Positions 52,567 to 62,343 of a stretch of 64,000 nt of DNA are shown in pieces (the stretch's first letter is position 1; each line of letters opens with the position of its first letter). The position numbers and the translations under genes were made by a program. The DNA lies in contig JAIORV010000155.1 of the NCBI GenBank assembly GCA_021107945.1, positions 1 to 64,000 of the forward strand, in the 5' to 3' direction. Source of the stretch: Vulcanimicrobiota bacterium (GTDB lineage: Bacteria; Vulcanimicrobiota; JAJTBE01). Below the pieces are notes generated by a model. That model did not search any database. It was not told the DNA's origin and saw only the letters and a list, made by a program, of their open reading frames with translations.

Positions 52567-55166
52567 GCAACATAATTAATGAACTGAGGACATGGGCAAC
52601 TGAATTACCTTATTGGGAACAGGCTTCACTAGAAAAAATATTGTCAGGAATACAATTAAATGACTCTGATTATAATGAATTACTAGAGTATCTTTTGGAA
52701 GACGCAAATTCAGTCAAGAAAAGCGAACAACGCCCAAATTTATGCTTTCCCAAGGTTGCTATCGATATCTCCCAGGCAGCAACCGGGCCAGCGAGACTAA
52801 TAAAAATTTTTAATTTGCAAAATATCAACGCCTTGGTGCCCGGGCAGAGTCTGACATTTGGACCAACTTTAACAGCGATTTATGGAGCAAACGCTTCAGG
52901 AAAGTCAGGCTATGCCCGTGTTATTGGCTGCGCCGGATTCACCCGTGGTAATAAAGAAGTACTTCCCAATATAATGCAAGCCACCATAGATGACACGATA
53001 CAAACGGCAGATATCGAGATATTCGACGGAAACTCAAAGAAAGTCATTCACTACAAGATCAGTAGTCAATGCCCCGAACTTTGCTCCTTCTATATGTTCG
53101 ATAGTACCAGTGTGCAGGTTCATTTAACAAAATCAAATATGTTCAGTTTCTCTCCATCCGGTCTTTCCTATCTTACCCGACTGGCCGATGTTACGGATGA
53201 GGTTCGAAAACGCCTGTGTAACAAAATAAGTGAATATTCACAACCACACAATTTTGGCCCCTTATTTCGAGGTGAATCAGAAGTAACCGAGTTGATCGCC
53301 AACCTCGGTCCAGACACGGATCTTGGAAAAGTAAAGAAGGTGGCTAAGTTATCGCCGGACGAAGAAAGAAGAGCCAAAGAATTAGATGTCAAAATTGCCC
53401 AACTTAAAAGTCAAAATATTCCCAAGCAAATAATGGAAATTAAGCAAACAATAACAGACTTGGAAAATTTTGCAGGAAAATTGCAACAGGCAAAAAACAA
53501 TCTCAATGATAAGGTAATGGCCGAAATTGCTAATTCAATCAAGGTATATATAGAAAGAGAAAAGGTGGCCAAAGGTGTCAGTGTCGACCAATTCAAGTCT
53601 AAATATTTTTCTCAAACTGGGAGTAATTTATGGCTCAATTTTGTAAATGCAGCTAAGGTTTTGGCCGACGCAGAACAAGCTCCAGAAAAACCTTATCCAC
53701 AAAAGGACAGCCATTGTTTACTTTGCCAACAAGCCCTTTCGCCGGAAGCTTACAATCTAATAATTCGCTTATGGAAATTCCTCGAAGGCGAAGCACAAAC
53801 AGCACTGAAACAAGCTCAAATAGCATTAAATAGCCACCAAGTGAAATTACAAAGAACCGACCTCGCCTTTTCTATCGAACAGTCAGTCTCGTATAGGCAT
53901 ATAGAGAAAAATAATAAGGAACTATTGAAAAAGATTATGAATTTTCTCTCAGCTTGCCGGAAACGACAAGAAAGCGCCCTCGATAATATCAATACAAGTA
54001 CCCTTGCCCCCATACCACCACTTCCTGCCAGCGAAGCTTCCGAAATAGCAAACATGATCAAAGCTTTAAAATTACGGCAAGTCCCGTTGCAAGATAAAGA
54101 TCCCACCAAAGAAATCAGTGAGTTAGAAAAACGAATATTGGAGTTGCGACACAGAAAGTTATTAAGCCAATATCTTCCACAAATTGAAAAATATGTGAAA
54201 AAGCAAATCTGGACAAGGCGAGCAATTGGAATTGGTGGGAATACAACACATATCACAAGAAAAAACAACGAGTTATTCAACAAGTTGGTCACTAAACGCT
54301 ATATAGAACTGTTCGAAAAAACTCTTAAAGATCTACAACGTCCACTTAAAGTTGAAATACGGACAAGAGGGCGTAAAGGTAATACGTACAAACAAATTGT
54401 CCTAAGTGCCATTCCATCTACATCAGGTGGTAAAGCCACACCAGACAAGGTATTAAGTGAAGGTGAAAAACGCGCTATTGCTCTTGCAGATTTCTTAACA
54501 GAAGTTGCACTGGATATTACAAGTAGTGGGATTATACTAGATGATCCAGTTACCTCCCTCGACTTGGAGTGGAGGGAAACCATAGCCTGCATTTTGGCGA
54601 ATGAAGCTCAGAATCGGCAGGTGATTGTCTTTACACACGATCTACCATTCCTATACCACCTCAAAAAGTATGCCGAGGAAAAGAGCATAGAGATCATTAC
54701 GCACTGGATAAAAAGAGGAGACAGCAATGACAAACCAGGTTATGTATTTCTCAACAACAGCCCTGCGCTGGAAAAAGGATATTGTAAGAGCACGAAGGCA
54801 AGAGAATTTTACAAAAAAGCTAAGAATGCATCAGCAGAAGAACAAGAATCTCTTCTACGTCAAGGGTTTGGTGCCCTGCGCGCATCTTATGAAGCATTTA
54901 TTATCTTTAATCTTTTTAATGAAGTAGTTCTGCGCTTCAATGAGCGTATAAGTTTTGGGCGATTGAAAGACATTGTATGGGATGAATCTATTGCCCAAGA
55001 AATCATAAAAAAATGCGAGCTTCTCTCAAAATATATAGAAGGACATCTACATAGCGACGCTTTCGCTGCAAAGAAGCCGACTTGTAAAATATTAATAAGA
55101 GAAATTGAAGACTTTGACACTCTTAGAAAAAAATTGAAAGACCTCAAAATAAATCGTAGTAACTGA
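52563..55166 (+). CDS. SMC/Rad50-like AAA ATPase with zinc hook (AAA_13/RloC-like)
   Basis: The 867-residue protein has Walker A YGANASGKSG (about residue 107), a long helical region carrying the hook CLLC at about 383, the ABC signature LSEGEKRAIAL (about 630), Walker B GIILDDPVTSLD (about 656) and the switch FTHDLPFLYHL. The end carries RASYEAFIIFNLFNEVV and HLHSDAFAAKKP motifs seen in stand-alone AAA_13 proteins next to restriction or other defence genes. I cannot see the anticodon nuclease motif of RloC. Defence by DNA-break or phage sensing is an inference. It is isolated between an IS and a convergent gene. RBS GGAGG. Confidence 0.7.
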   Translation: MSNIINELRTWATELPYWEQASLEKILSGIQLNDSDYNELLEYLLEDANSVKKSEQRPNLCFPKVAIDISQAATGPARLIKIFNLQNINALVPGQSLTFGPTLTAIYGANASGKSGYARVIGCAGFTRGNKEVLPNIMQATIDDTIQTADIEIFDGNSKKVIHYKISSQCPELCSFYMFDSTSVQVHLTKSNMFSFSPSGLSYLTRLADVTDEVRKRLCNKISEYSQPHNFGPLFRGESEVTELIANLGPDTDLGKVKKVAKLSPDEERRAKELDVKIAQLKSQNIPKQIMEIKQTITDLENFAGKLQQAKNNLNDKVMAEIANSIKVYIEREKVAKGVSVDQFKSKYFSQTGSNLWLNFVNAAKVLADAEQAPEKPYPQKDSHCLLCQQALSPEAYNLIIRLWKFLEGEAQTALKQAQIALNSHQVKLQRTDLAFSIEQSVSYRHIEKNNKELLKKIMNFLSACRKRQESALDNINTSTLAPIPPLPASEASEIANMIKALKLRQVPLQDKDPTKEISELEKRILELRHRKLLSQYLPQIEKYVKKQIWTRRAIGIGGNTTHITRKNNELFNKLVTKRYIELFEKTLKDLQRPLKVEIRTRGRKGNTYKQIVLSAIPSTSGGKATPDKVLSEGEKRAIALADFLTEVALDITSSGIILDDPVTSLDLEWRETIACILANEAQNRQVIVFTHDLPFLYHLKKYAEEKSIEIITHWIKRGDSNDKPGYVFLNNSPALEKGYCKSTKAREFYKKAKNASAEEQESLLRQGFGALRASYEAFIIFNLFNEVVLRFNERISFGRLKDIVWDESIAQEIIKKCELLSKYIEGHLHSDAFAAKKPTCKILIREIEDFDTLRKKLKDLKINRSN

Positions 55167-55283
55167 TGCTCTTTAAAACAAATCTTTCATGAGTTTTAAA
55201 TGTGGAAGATCCGTTGAAGATGATAAAATCAAGAAGACAATCAAAATGCGCCAATTAAATATTCTGATGACAGACTCATGATA

Positions 55284-56504
55284 TTACGTCTGAGAATTCT
55301 CAAGCTTTTCTTTACGCCTTTTTCTTTCGTTTCTTTTATCCGTGGCTCTGCGGGAGTTCCAACATTTTTTATTGTAATCAGGACCACAAAACTTTTTATT
55401 TTTATGTCCAAAAATGATTTTTCCACATAATTCGCAAGTCCTCATTGAGTCTATATTTTCTTCGGCCATTCTGTTCAATTCCCACCAAAAGTAACCAACC
55501 CAGGTATATATCCTTATTACCGGATACTCTTTTTCATGAAGCACATAGGAAAGGTCTTTATCCTTCAAAACCTCGTTTAATGTTTCATAATGCTTATTAA
55601 ATTTAAGTTCTCCCTCAAGCTCTGTAAGAATAATGTCTTGGGCCTCTTTTTTTTTCTTCACTTCGTTATGAAGCATTTTAGGCAAGAGCCAGGCTTTGTA
55701 AAAATTGCTATAAGCTTGTGAAATATATTTTGAGCTTGTTGTTTTAATTCTCGATAAATCCTTATTTTTCAGGCATTTCTTCATCGCTAATTGATTGCTT
55801 ACGACATCAGGATTAACTCCAAGGCAGAATAAATCATTCAAAACTCGAATGCCAATTTCAAAGATAATATTTACAGTATCTGAAATTTCATAATTAAAAG
55901 CGTCTGAAGGCCAATCTGATCCCTGTGTTCCTAAGCTTTCGACGAAAGGTTCGCTATTTAGAATCTCCATTGCATCATCTATCTTACATTTTACACCCGG
56001 CCCGATAGATAGATTGTAAGTCGCCCATTGAATATCTTCATCTTCCGTAATATAAGGCCCGATTATCTTTGATGTTGGCTTGTTCTTTAATACAAAATAT
56101 CTTATTTCACTTGCAATAAAGAAATTAATAAAGTCCTTGGGCATTATTGTCCAGCTTTTTGGCAACCCAATTGGATTCAATGGAAAGATTTCTCGGTCTT
56201 GATTTATGTGGATGATACTTATCAGATTGAAACTTTTGCTGGGAATTGCCATTTCCGATAAAAGTCCGTTTTTCCATCTGTGAATTTTCTGTATATTAGG
56301 CATAAGCCAGATTCTGTCCTCTCCCTTCCACTCCAGTGCAGCTTTTTCTATGTTAAATCTGAAGTCCTCATTTAAAATACTAAAATGCTGGAATGGTATC
56401 CACAATTGAACTAGAGGCCTGGGGAGAACATTTTTTTTCTTCATAATCGCATCTTCCACAAAAAAAGCGTCGCAAGACATGTCGCAACATATTTGGACAG
56501 CCAT
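55284..56504 (-). CDS. Hypothetical protein with C-terminal CxxC...C...C zinc-finger-like motif
   Basis: The 406-residue protein is mostly of unknown type. The end carries CELCGKIIFGHKNKKFCGPD and a Cys a few residues later, followed by a very basic tail RRATDKRNERKRRKEK; this recalls the CGNR/HTH-type zinc fingers of transcription regulators. The body has several aromatic-rich strands (WTIMPKDFINFFIASEIRYF). The start at 56504 lacks an SD; ATG at 56444 follows GGAAG and may be the true start. In that case the direct repeats GTCGCAA at 56469-56475 and 56481-56487 lie upstream and could be an operator. Confidence 0.55.
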   Translation of the reverse strand: MAVQICCDMSCDAFFVEDAIMKKKNVLPRPLVQLWIPFQHFSILNEDFRFNIEKAALEWKGEDRIWLMPNIQKIHRWKNGLLSEMAIPSKSFNLISIIHINQDREIFPLNPIGLPKSWTIMPKDFINFFIASEIRYFVLKNKPTSKIIGPYITEDEDIQWATYNLSIGPGVKCKIDDAMEILNSEPFVESLGTQGSDWPSDAFNYEISDTVNIIFEIGIRVLNDLFCLGVNPDVVSNQLAMKKCLKNKDLSRIKTTSSKYISQAYSNFYKAWLLPKMLHNEVKKKKEAQDIILTELEGELKFNKHYETLNEVLKDKDLSYVLHEKEYPVIRIYTWVGYFWWELNRMAEENIDSMRTCELCGKIIFGHKNKKFCGPDYNKKCWNSRRATDKRNERKRRKEKLENSQT

Positions 56505-56548
56505 TTTAGTGTATCATATATTCATAGCGAAGAGAAGCTACCGAAAAT

Positions 56549-56573
56549 ATTCTTCTTGACAACTGAGAAGAAT
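56549..56573 (+). promoter_or_regulatory. Inverted repeat upstream of the methyltransferase gene
   Basis: ATTCTTCT (56549-56556) pairs with AGAAGAAT (56566-56573) across a nine-base loop. TTGACA at 56556-56561 lies inside it, so a regulator could cover a promoter here. A -10 match is weak. Confidence 0.35.
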
Positions 56574-56608
56574 GATCGGAAAAGAAAATCAAAGTAGGAG
56601 AGATTATT

Positions 56609-57943
56609 ATGTCAAACCAAAATTTGAGGGTTGAATACGTTACCATGGAAAGTATAACACCATACACAAATAATCCGAGAATCCATAAGAACAAGCAAAT
56701 AAGGCAGATTGTGAACTCGATCAAGGAGTTTAGTTTTAATAATCCCATCTTGATTGATGAGGATAATGTCATTATTGCCGGTCATGGCCGCCTTCTGGCC
56801 GCTGAGCACTTGAACCTTCTCAAGGTTCCGGTGATAAGATTGACACACCTTACGGAAGCTGAGAAGAAGGCGTATCGCCTTGCTGATAACAAGCTCACTG
56901 AGAACGGCGAATGGGATGTTGATTTGCTGAAACTTGAACTTGTAGAGATTGAAAAGCTTGAACTCGATTTTTCTCTTGATATAACCGGGTTTGATACTGC
57001 AGATATTGATTTGATGCTTGACAACAGCCTGGCCGACAAGGAGATTAAGATAGACGAAAAGGCCAATGCGGTTCCCTTCATCCCAAAAAATGAAGTGATA
57101 TCGGAGACCGGCTGGGTATGGCAGTTGGGCAAACATCGGGTCATCTGCGGCAATGCCATTGAGAAGGAATCTTATACTCGCCTGTTTGCTGATAAAAAAG
57201 CGGATATGGTATTCACTGACCCACCATATAATGTTCCGGTCCATGGTCATATATGCGGAAACGGTAAGGTTAAACATTCTGAGTTTAAAATGGCCTCCGG
57301 CGAAATGTCGCCGGAAGAATTCCAACTGTTTCTCTCTTCCAATTTCATCCTGTTAAAAGAGTTCTCTAAAAACGGGTCTCTTGTTTTCATCTGTATGGAC
57401 TGGAGGCATATCAGGGAAATCATTAATGCCGAGACTGAAGTCTTTGAGGAGTTCAAGAACCTTTGCGTCTGGAATAAAGACAACGGGGGAATGGGAAGCC
57501 TTTACCGTTCAAAACACGAACTCATTTTCGTTTTCAAGAATGGCAGAAGACCCCACAAAAACAATGTTGAGCTGGGTTCCCATGGCCGATACCGCACCAA
57601 CGTTTGGGACTATCCGGGAGTCAACTCATTCAGCGGCGATAAGGACAAACTGAAGATGCACCCCACGGTGAAGCCGGTGGAGATGATTAGGGACGCCATT
57701 CTGGACGTAACAAACCGCGGCAACATTGTGCTGGACAGCTTCCTGGGCAGCGGCTCCACACTTATCGCTGCCGAACAGGCAAGCAGGATTTGTTACGGCA
57801 TTGAGTTGGAACCTCTATACGTGGACACAACCATCCGACGATGGCAGGAGCTTACCGGCAAGTCCGCAGTTCACGTGGGAACCGGCAAAACATACCGGGA
57901 ATTGCTTGAAATTCATCTGATAGAAGAAAACAATGAAAAGTAA
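56609..57943 (+). CDS. ParB-like domain / DNA adenine methyltransferase fusion
   Basis: The 444-residue protein starts with a ParB-type nuclease-like domain (TPYTNNPRIHKNKQIRQI, IIAGHGRLLAAEHL; about 8-95) and ends with an N6-adenine methyltransferase core: DPPY at about 204 and the SAM-binding FLGSGSTLIAA at about 375, the beta-class order. Such fusions are common in prophages and mobile elements, marking or protecting element DNA. RBS AGGAGAG. Its end overlaps the DUF5681 gene. Confidence 0.85.
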   Translation: MSNQNLRVEYVTMESITPYTNNPRIHKNKQIRQIVNSIKEFSFNNPILIDEDNVIIAGHGRLLAAEHLNLLKVPVIRLTHLTEAEKKAYRLADNKLTENGEWDVDLLKLELVEIEKLELDFSLDITGFDTADIDLMLDNSLADKEIKIDEKANAVPFIPKNEVISETGWVWQLGKHRVICGNAIEKESYTRLFADKKADMVFTDPPYNVPVHGHICGNGKVKHSEFKMASGEMSPEEFQLFLSSNFILLKEFSKNGSLVFICMDWRHIREIINAETEVFEEFKNLCVWNKDNGGMGSLYRSKHELIFVFKNGRRPHKNNVELGSHGRYRTNVWDYPGVNSFSGDKDKLKMHPTVKPVEMIRDAILDVTNRGNIVLDSFLGSGSTLIAAEQASRICYGIELEPLYVDTTIRRWQELTGKSAVHVGTGKTYRELLEIHLIEENNEK

Positions 57944-58361
57944 TCAATACGAAATAGGTTACGGCAAGCCTCCCAAAGACCATCAATTTAAGCCGGGAGA
58001 GTCGGGCAACAATAAGGGACGCCCCAGGGGGAGTAAAAACACTTATACCATCCTCAATGAAATCCTGAACCAGAAGATTACAATAAAGGAAAATGGGGAA
58101 ACGATGAGGATTTCAAAAAAAGTAGCCATGCTCATGCAGCTTGTCAACAAGGGAGTGAAAGGAAATATCAGAGCTATTCAGACCTTGTTTCCCCATCTGA
58201 TATTTGCGGATATGAAAGAGGAAGAAATGAAAAGAATCTTGACCGCCCTGAACACGGATGACCGGACAATCATCAATACATATTTGTCCAACATGTTTTT
58301 ATCCAACCAGGACGGTTTGAAAATCATAGCGGAGGATGAGGATTGTGAAGATGACAACTAA
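57933..58361 (+). CDS. DUF5681 protein (putative small terminase role)
   Basis: The 142-residue protein has the DUF5681 opening VGYGKPP-like (IGYGKPPKDHQFKPGESGNNKGRPRGSKN) and a helical remainder. The family sits between methyltransferase and terminase large-subunit genes in prophage-like clusters and is thought to take part in DNA packaging recognition. It overlaps both neighbours (11 bases and 11 to 26 bases). Confidence 0.75.
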   Translation: MKSNQYEIGYGKPPKDHQFKPGESGNNKGRPRGSKNTYTILNEILNQKITIKENGETMRISKKVAMLMQLVNKGVKGNIRAIQTLFPHLIFADMKEEEMKRILTALNTDDRTIINTYLSNMFLSNQDGLKIIAEDEDCEDDN

Positions 58362-59889
58362 TGAAGAGAAGCGGCTCTTTAAAGCCGTATTGCGAGAGAT
58401 TTTCAAACCTTTCGTCAACAAGGTTTTTAACGAGGTTTCTCCAAATGACGAATACCTGGATAACTGGCATATTGACGTTATCTGCCATCATCTAATGAGG
58501 GCCTCCGATGAAAATAACGATGAAAATCGGCTGATCATCAATGTCCCGCCACGCTATATGAAATCCATTATCTGCTCCGTCGCCTATCCCGCCTTCATCC
58601 TGGGACATAATCCCAAAGTCAATATTATATGCGTAAGTTATTCCGACGAACTGGCCGAGAGGTTTGCGCTAGACTGCAAACGGGTGATGGAAACCGCATG
58701 GTATAAAGACCTGTTTCCTAAAACTGTGATAGCTCGGGATAAAAAAGCAGTCGGCGATTTCACCACCACCAGAGGAGGAGGGCGCTACGCTACATCTGTC
58801 AACGGAACTTTGACCGGGCGGGGTGGGGATTATATCATAATTGACGATCCAATGAAGCCGATAGAAGCCCTTTCCGACACCTTGAGAGATAAGACCAACC
58901 AGTGGTATGGCCACACGCTCTATTCCCGTCTCAATAACAAGAACACGGGTAAGATCATCGTCATCATGCAAAGGCTTCACGATGAAGATTTTACAGGATA
59001 CCTGCTTGATACCGATCCTAGATTCAAGCATATCAAGATACAGGGCATAGCGGAGCAGGATGAAGAATGGATTATTGAAGACCGCCCCACGGGCAGACGG
59101 AGGATAATCATAAGAAAACAGGGTGAAGCTCTCCACCCCGCCAGGGAAAATCTTGCCGAGCTTCAAAATACAAGAAAAACTAATGGGGAGTATAATTTTG
59201 CCGGACAATATCAGCAGAACCCTGTTCCACGGGAAGGAGCGATTATCAAGAGTGACTGGCTCCAATATTATGACCCGGAAGAATTGAAAAAGGGGCTGGA
59301 AGACGGAAGCATTAAGCCCCACTGTGTTGTGCTGTCCTGGGATACGGCCAATAAAGTGGAAGAGCATAACGACTATTCCGCCTGTGTCACAATATTGTTC
59401 GACATGCAAAAAAAGTCTTACGTCCTGGAGAGTTATCGGGAGAAGCTCGAGTTCCCATCGCTCATAAGAAAAGTAAAAGAGAAGTATGAAGTGGTAAAGA
59501 ACACATACAAATGCCCAATCAAGCTCTTTATTGAAGACAAAGGTTCCGGGATTCAACTTATCCAGACTTTGAAAAATGAATATAAAATCTATCCACAAGC
59601 TATAAAGCCCGAATACGACAAGGCCACGCGTTTGCAATCGGTTTCCTACATGATAGAAAACGGCTCCTGTCTTTTTCCCAATAATGAACCCCATTGGTGG
59701 CATGACTTTCTTAATGAGCTTCTGCGCTTTCCAAAAGCCAAGCATGACGACCAATGCGACGCATTGAGCCAGGCGCTGGGAAATAAACCGGAAATTGCCA
59801 GAGCCCCGTGTCACTTGCGAGGACGTCGTAAGAGAATAGACTGGGATAGAGCTTTGGGTTTCGTAAGAGATGAATATCAACTGCAATAG
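58351..59889 (+). CDS. Phage terminase large subunit
   Basis: The 512-residue protein has an atypical Walker A VPPRYMKSI, a Walker B region IIIDDPMKP and the RNase-H-like nuclease with LSWDTA, LFIEDKGSG and AKHDDQCDALSQAL. This is the Terminase_6-like arrangement of an ATP-driven packaging motor with a nuclease domain. The start at 58351 follows GAGG; another lies at 58336. It is the intact form of the fragment at 14613-15087. No portal, capsid or tail genes follow. Confidence 0.85.
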   Translation: MTTNEEKRLFKAVLREIFKPFVNKVFNEVSPNDEYLDNWHIDVICHHLMRASDENNDENRLIINVPPRYMKSIICSVAYPAFILGHNPKVNIICVSYSDELAERFALDCKRVMETAWYKDLFPKTVIARDKKAVGDFTTTRGGGRYATSVNGTLTGRGGDYIIIDDPMKPIEALSDTLRDKTNQWYGHTLYSRLNNKNTGKIIVIMQRLHDEDFTGYLLDTDPRFKHIKIQGIAEQDEEWIIEDRPTGRRRIIIRKQGEALHPARENLAELQNTRKTNGEYNFAGQYQQNPVPREGAIIKSDWLQYYDPEELKKGLEDGSIKPHCVVLSWDTANKVEEHNDYSACVTILFDMQKKSYVLESYREKLEFPSLIRKVKEKYEVVKNTYKCPIKLFIEDKGSGIQLIQTLKNEYKIYPQAIKPEYDKATRLQSVSYMIENGSCLFPNNEPHWWHDFLNELLRFPKAKHDDQCDALSQALGNKPEIARAPCHLRGRRKRIDWDRALGFVRDEYQLQ

Positions 59890-59938
59890 TTGACTTTTCC
59901 TTCATTGTAAGCGTTACTTGTGTTGAGGAAGGATAGCA

Positions 59939-60409
59939 ATGAAGAAGAAGATTTACCTGCCAAAGACAATGAATGAGCTGCAATCGCTGGGAAACGACTG
60001 GCTCAAGGGATTATGGATGAGGTATTTCAATGCCCCACCCATAATGGCTTGTCCGAGGATGATAAGGACGCTATGGTACAAGATCCAGTGTGAGAATCAT
60101 AATTTGCGCATCAAACAGAAGAATGTCACCAGGTTGAACCGCTATTCAACCGATCCGGACAAGTACATTGAGAAGTCATACAAGACCAAATATCATTTGA
60201 GAAACGGCCTGGAAATTGTGAAAACATACAAGGGCAGACAGTACCGGGTTCTTGTCCGCTTCCCGGGGGAATTTGTCTGCGACAACCAATCTTACAAAAC
60301 CCTGTCGGCTGTTGCCAGAGCTATTTGCAACAAGAAGGTCTCCGGATATGACTTCTTCGGGCTTAACAATAAGTGTATGAGAAATAGCAAAGCGGGAAGT
60401 TCTCAATGA
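59939..60409 (+). CDS. DUF2924 protein (copy 2)
   Basis: The 156-residue protein is almost identical to the copy at 15137-15616 through the SAVARAICNKKVSGYDFFGL signature, then ends differently (NNKCMRNSKAGSSQ). A roughly 180-base insertion separates it from the recombinase, breaking the overlap seen in copy 1. Confidence 0.75.
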   Translation: MKKKIYLPKTMNELQSLGNDWLKGLWMRYFNAPPIMACPRMIRTLWYKIQCENHNLRIKQKNVTRLNRYSTDPDKYIEKSYKTKYHLRNGLEIVKTYKGRQYRVLVRFPGEFVCDNQSYKTLSAVARAICNKKVSGYDFFGLNNKCMRNSKAGSSQ

Positions 60410-60567
60410 TACTTACTCTAAAATCTAATCTCGAATCTTCTCGTCCCAGAATCAACAAGCTGTTTTCAATCAAAAAACCACCCTTGAAAGCTATCACCAT
60501 TTTGTCGGCGGCACGAGATCCCAATTGAGACAAAAGTGAATTCGGAATATGTTTTGCCATTTTTAAA
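60380..60567. other. Insertion between DUF2924 and recombinase, copy 2 only
   Basis: Copy 1 lacks these bases. The minus strand is open from ATG at about 60562 to 60363 and encodes a peptide with LLSQLGSRAADKMVIAFKGG and IENSLLILGRED, a protein-like sequence with no recognised family. It may be a foreign fragment captured here. Confidence 0.4.
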
Positions 60568-60585
60568 ATGGCTGGAGGATGAGAA

Positions 60586-62343
60586 ATGCAGAAAGTAAAT
60601 TGTGCCATATACGTTCGAAAATCCACGGAAAAAGGTCTGGAGCAGGAGTTCAATTCTCTCCATAACCAGGAGGAAGCTTGCAAAAACTATATCCTATCCC
60701 AGGCCTTCAACGGGTGGGAATATTACAGGACATACGAGGACGGCGGTATCTCCGGGGGGACGATGAAACGCCCGGGTTTGAATAGGATGCTGAGCGATAT
60801 GAAGAAAGGACTCGTCCAGGTTGTTGTGGTTTACAAGGTTGACCGCCTTTCGCGCTCCATTATCGATTTTCACAATATGATGAAGGAATTTGAAGAATAT
60901 GGATGCAGTTTTGTTTCTATCACCCAGGCATTCGACACCTCCAATTCCATGGGCAAACTTACTCTCAATATGCTCCTGTCCTTCGCCCAGTTTGAACGGG
61001 AGGTCTCCGCGGAGAGGGTCAGGGACAAGATTTCCGCCAGCAAAAAGAAAGGGTTATGGACCGGTGGATGCCCGCCGCTGGGTTATGACGTGTCGGACAA
61101 GAAATTGATTCCAAATCCGAAGGAGGCCGAGCAGGTCAGATTCATCTTTGAGAAATATCTGGAGATGAAATCGTTAAACAGGCTGAGTGAATTTCTTCTG
61201 AGCATCGATGTGAGAAGCAAGAAATGGACCAGTGAGAACGGACTGAAAAAAGGCGGAAAGGTATTCTCCTGTTCCATGCTTGCCCGCCTGCTGCGCTCCA
61301 AAGTCTATATCGGTAGAATTGAGAGTAAAAAAGACGGGAACTCCTACCTGGGTAAACACCAATCCATCATCGACAGGAAACTCTTTGATCGGGTGCAGTC
61401 CCTTATGGACGAAAACCGGAACCAGTTTAACAAAGCCCATAACAAAAACGCATATCTTCTGTCCAACAAGATAAGTGACGATCGCGGCAACGTATTTAAG
61501 AATCAACAATGCTCCAAGAAAAACTCAAGAAAAAGCTTGAAAGTAGGCTCGATAAAATACCGCTATTATGCACTAAAAGGCAAATATCTGCCCTCAGGCG
61601 ATGTGGACGAGATTACGACAAAGATTGTCAGGGATCTGCTGGATCATCCCCTGCATAATCTTCTGAGCAGATCCCAGGCAATTGAGTTTAAAGCCATAGA
61701 TTTTCAGGCTTTAACGCCAAACGAGCAGTCGAAGCTGATGCGGTCAATGATCGGCAGAATCATCTACCATGACAACAAGCTGACATATTTCATCAAGATT
61801 TACGACTTGACATACCTGAAGGAATTCCAGATGAAGAATTATTTGAATGCCACAAATTTTGCAGGTAATGAAGGTGGTCGGAATGGTAACGGAAGGCGTC
61901 TGAGTGAGCAGGGTGAAGCCGGAATATACCTGAGTAAGGATGATAATGCAATAATTTTTCCGAGCAAAGACGGCCGGGAATTGATCGTAGAAAAAGAGAT
62001 TTGCATCAATAATCATCCTTCAACTAACAAATACTTGGGGAATGGGAAGAAGATGATATCCATCGGGGAGAATTGTGACAACCTCATAAAAGCCCTGAGC
62101 ATTGGATGGCGTTATGAAAAGATGCCACAAAAGGGTCAGTCCATAAAGAAAATCGCAGAAACGGAAAAAATGGCAAAACGGACTGTCTATAAATATATCA
62201 ACTTGAACTACCTCTCACCCAACATTGTCAACAGCATTATGGACAGCGAAGCCCCGACGCACATTAACCTACAGGCACTCTTCAAAATCGCTTCGAAGTA
62301 TCCCGACTTCAACGACCAGGAACGGGCGTTTTATAACGTCTGA
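60586..62343 (+). CDS. Large serine recombinase (copy 2)
   Basis: The 585-residue protein has the same catalytic domain (Ser13 in YVRKSTE), GCPPLGYD and C-terminal helix-turn-helix as copy 1. The linker between about 420 and 460 is shorter and different. A tract of about 190 bases (61497-61677) is identical to copy 1 while neighbouring parts differ, which points to gene conversion. RBS GGAGGATGAGAA. Confidence 0.85.
   Translation: MQKVNCAIYVRKSTEKGLEQEFNSLHNQEEACKNYILSQAFNGWEYYRTYEDGGISGGTMKRPGLNRMLSDMKKGLVQVVVVYKVDRLSRSIIDFHNMMKEFEEYGCSFVSITQAFDTSNSMGKLTLNMLLSFAQFEREVSAERVRDKISASKKKGLWTGGCPPLGYDVSDKKLIPNPKEAEQVRFIFEKYLEMKSLNRLSEFLLSIDVRSKKWTSENGLKKGGKVFSCSMLARLLRSKVYIGRIESKKDGNSYLGKHQSIIDRKLFDRVQSLMDENRNQFNKAHNKNAYLLSNKISDDRGNVFKNQQCSKKNSRKSLKVGSIKYRYYALKGKYLPSGDVDEITTKIVRDLLDHPLHNLLSRSQAIEFKAIDFQALTPNEQSKLMRSMIGRIIYHDNKLTYFIKIYDLTYLKEFQMKNYLNATNFAGNEGGRNGNGRRLSEQGEAGIYLSKDDNAIIFPSKDGRELIVEKEICINNHPSTNKYLGNGKKMISIGENCDNLIKALSIGWRYEKMPQKGQSIKKIAETEKMAKRTVYKYINLNYLSPNIVNSIMDSEAPTHINLQALFKIASKYPDFNDQERAFYNV

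Noticed and set aside
58669-59886. 405-residue antisense ORF in the terminase gene
   Set aside because: Shadow of a strongly conserved coding gene, with no start signal.
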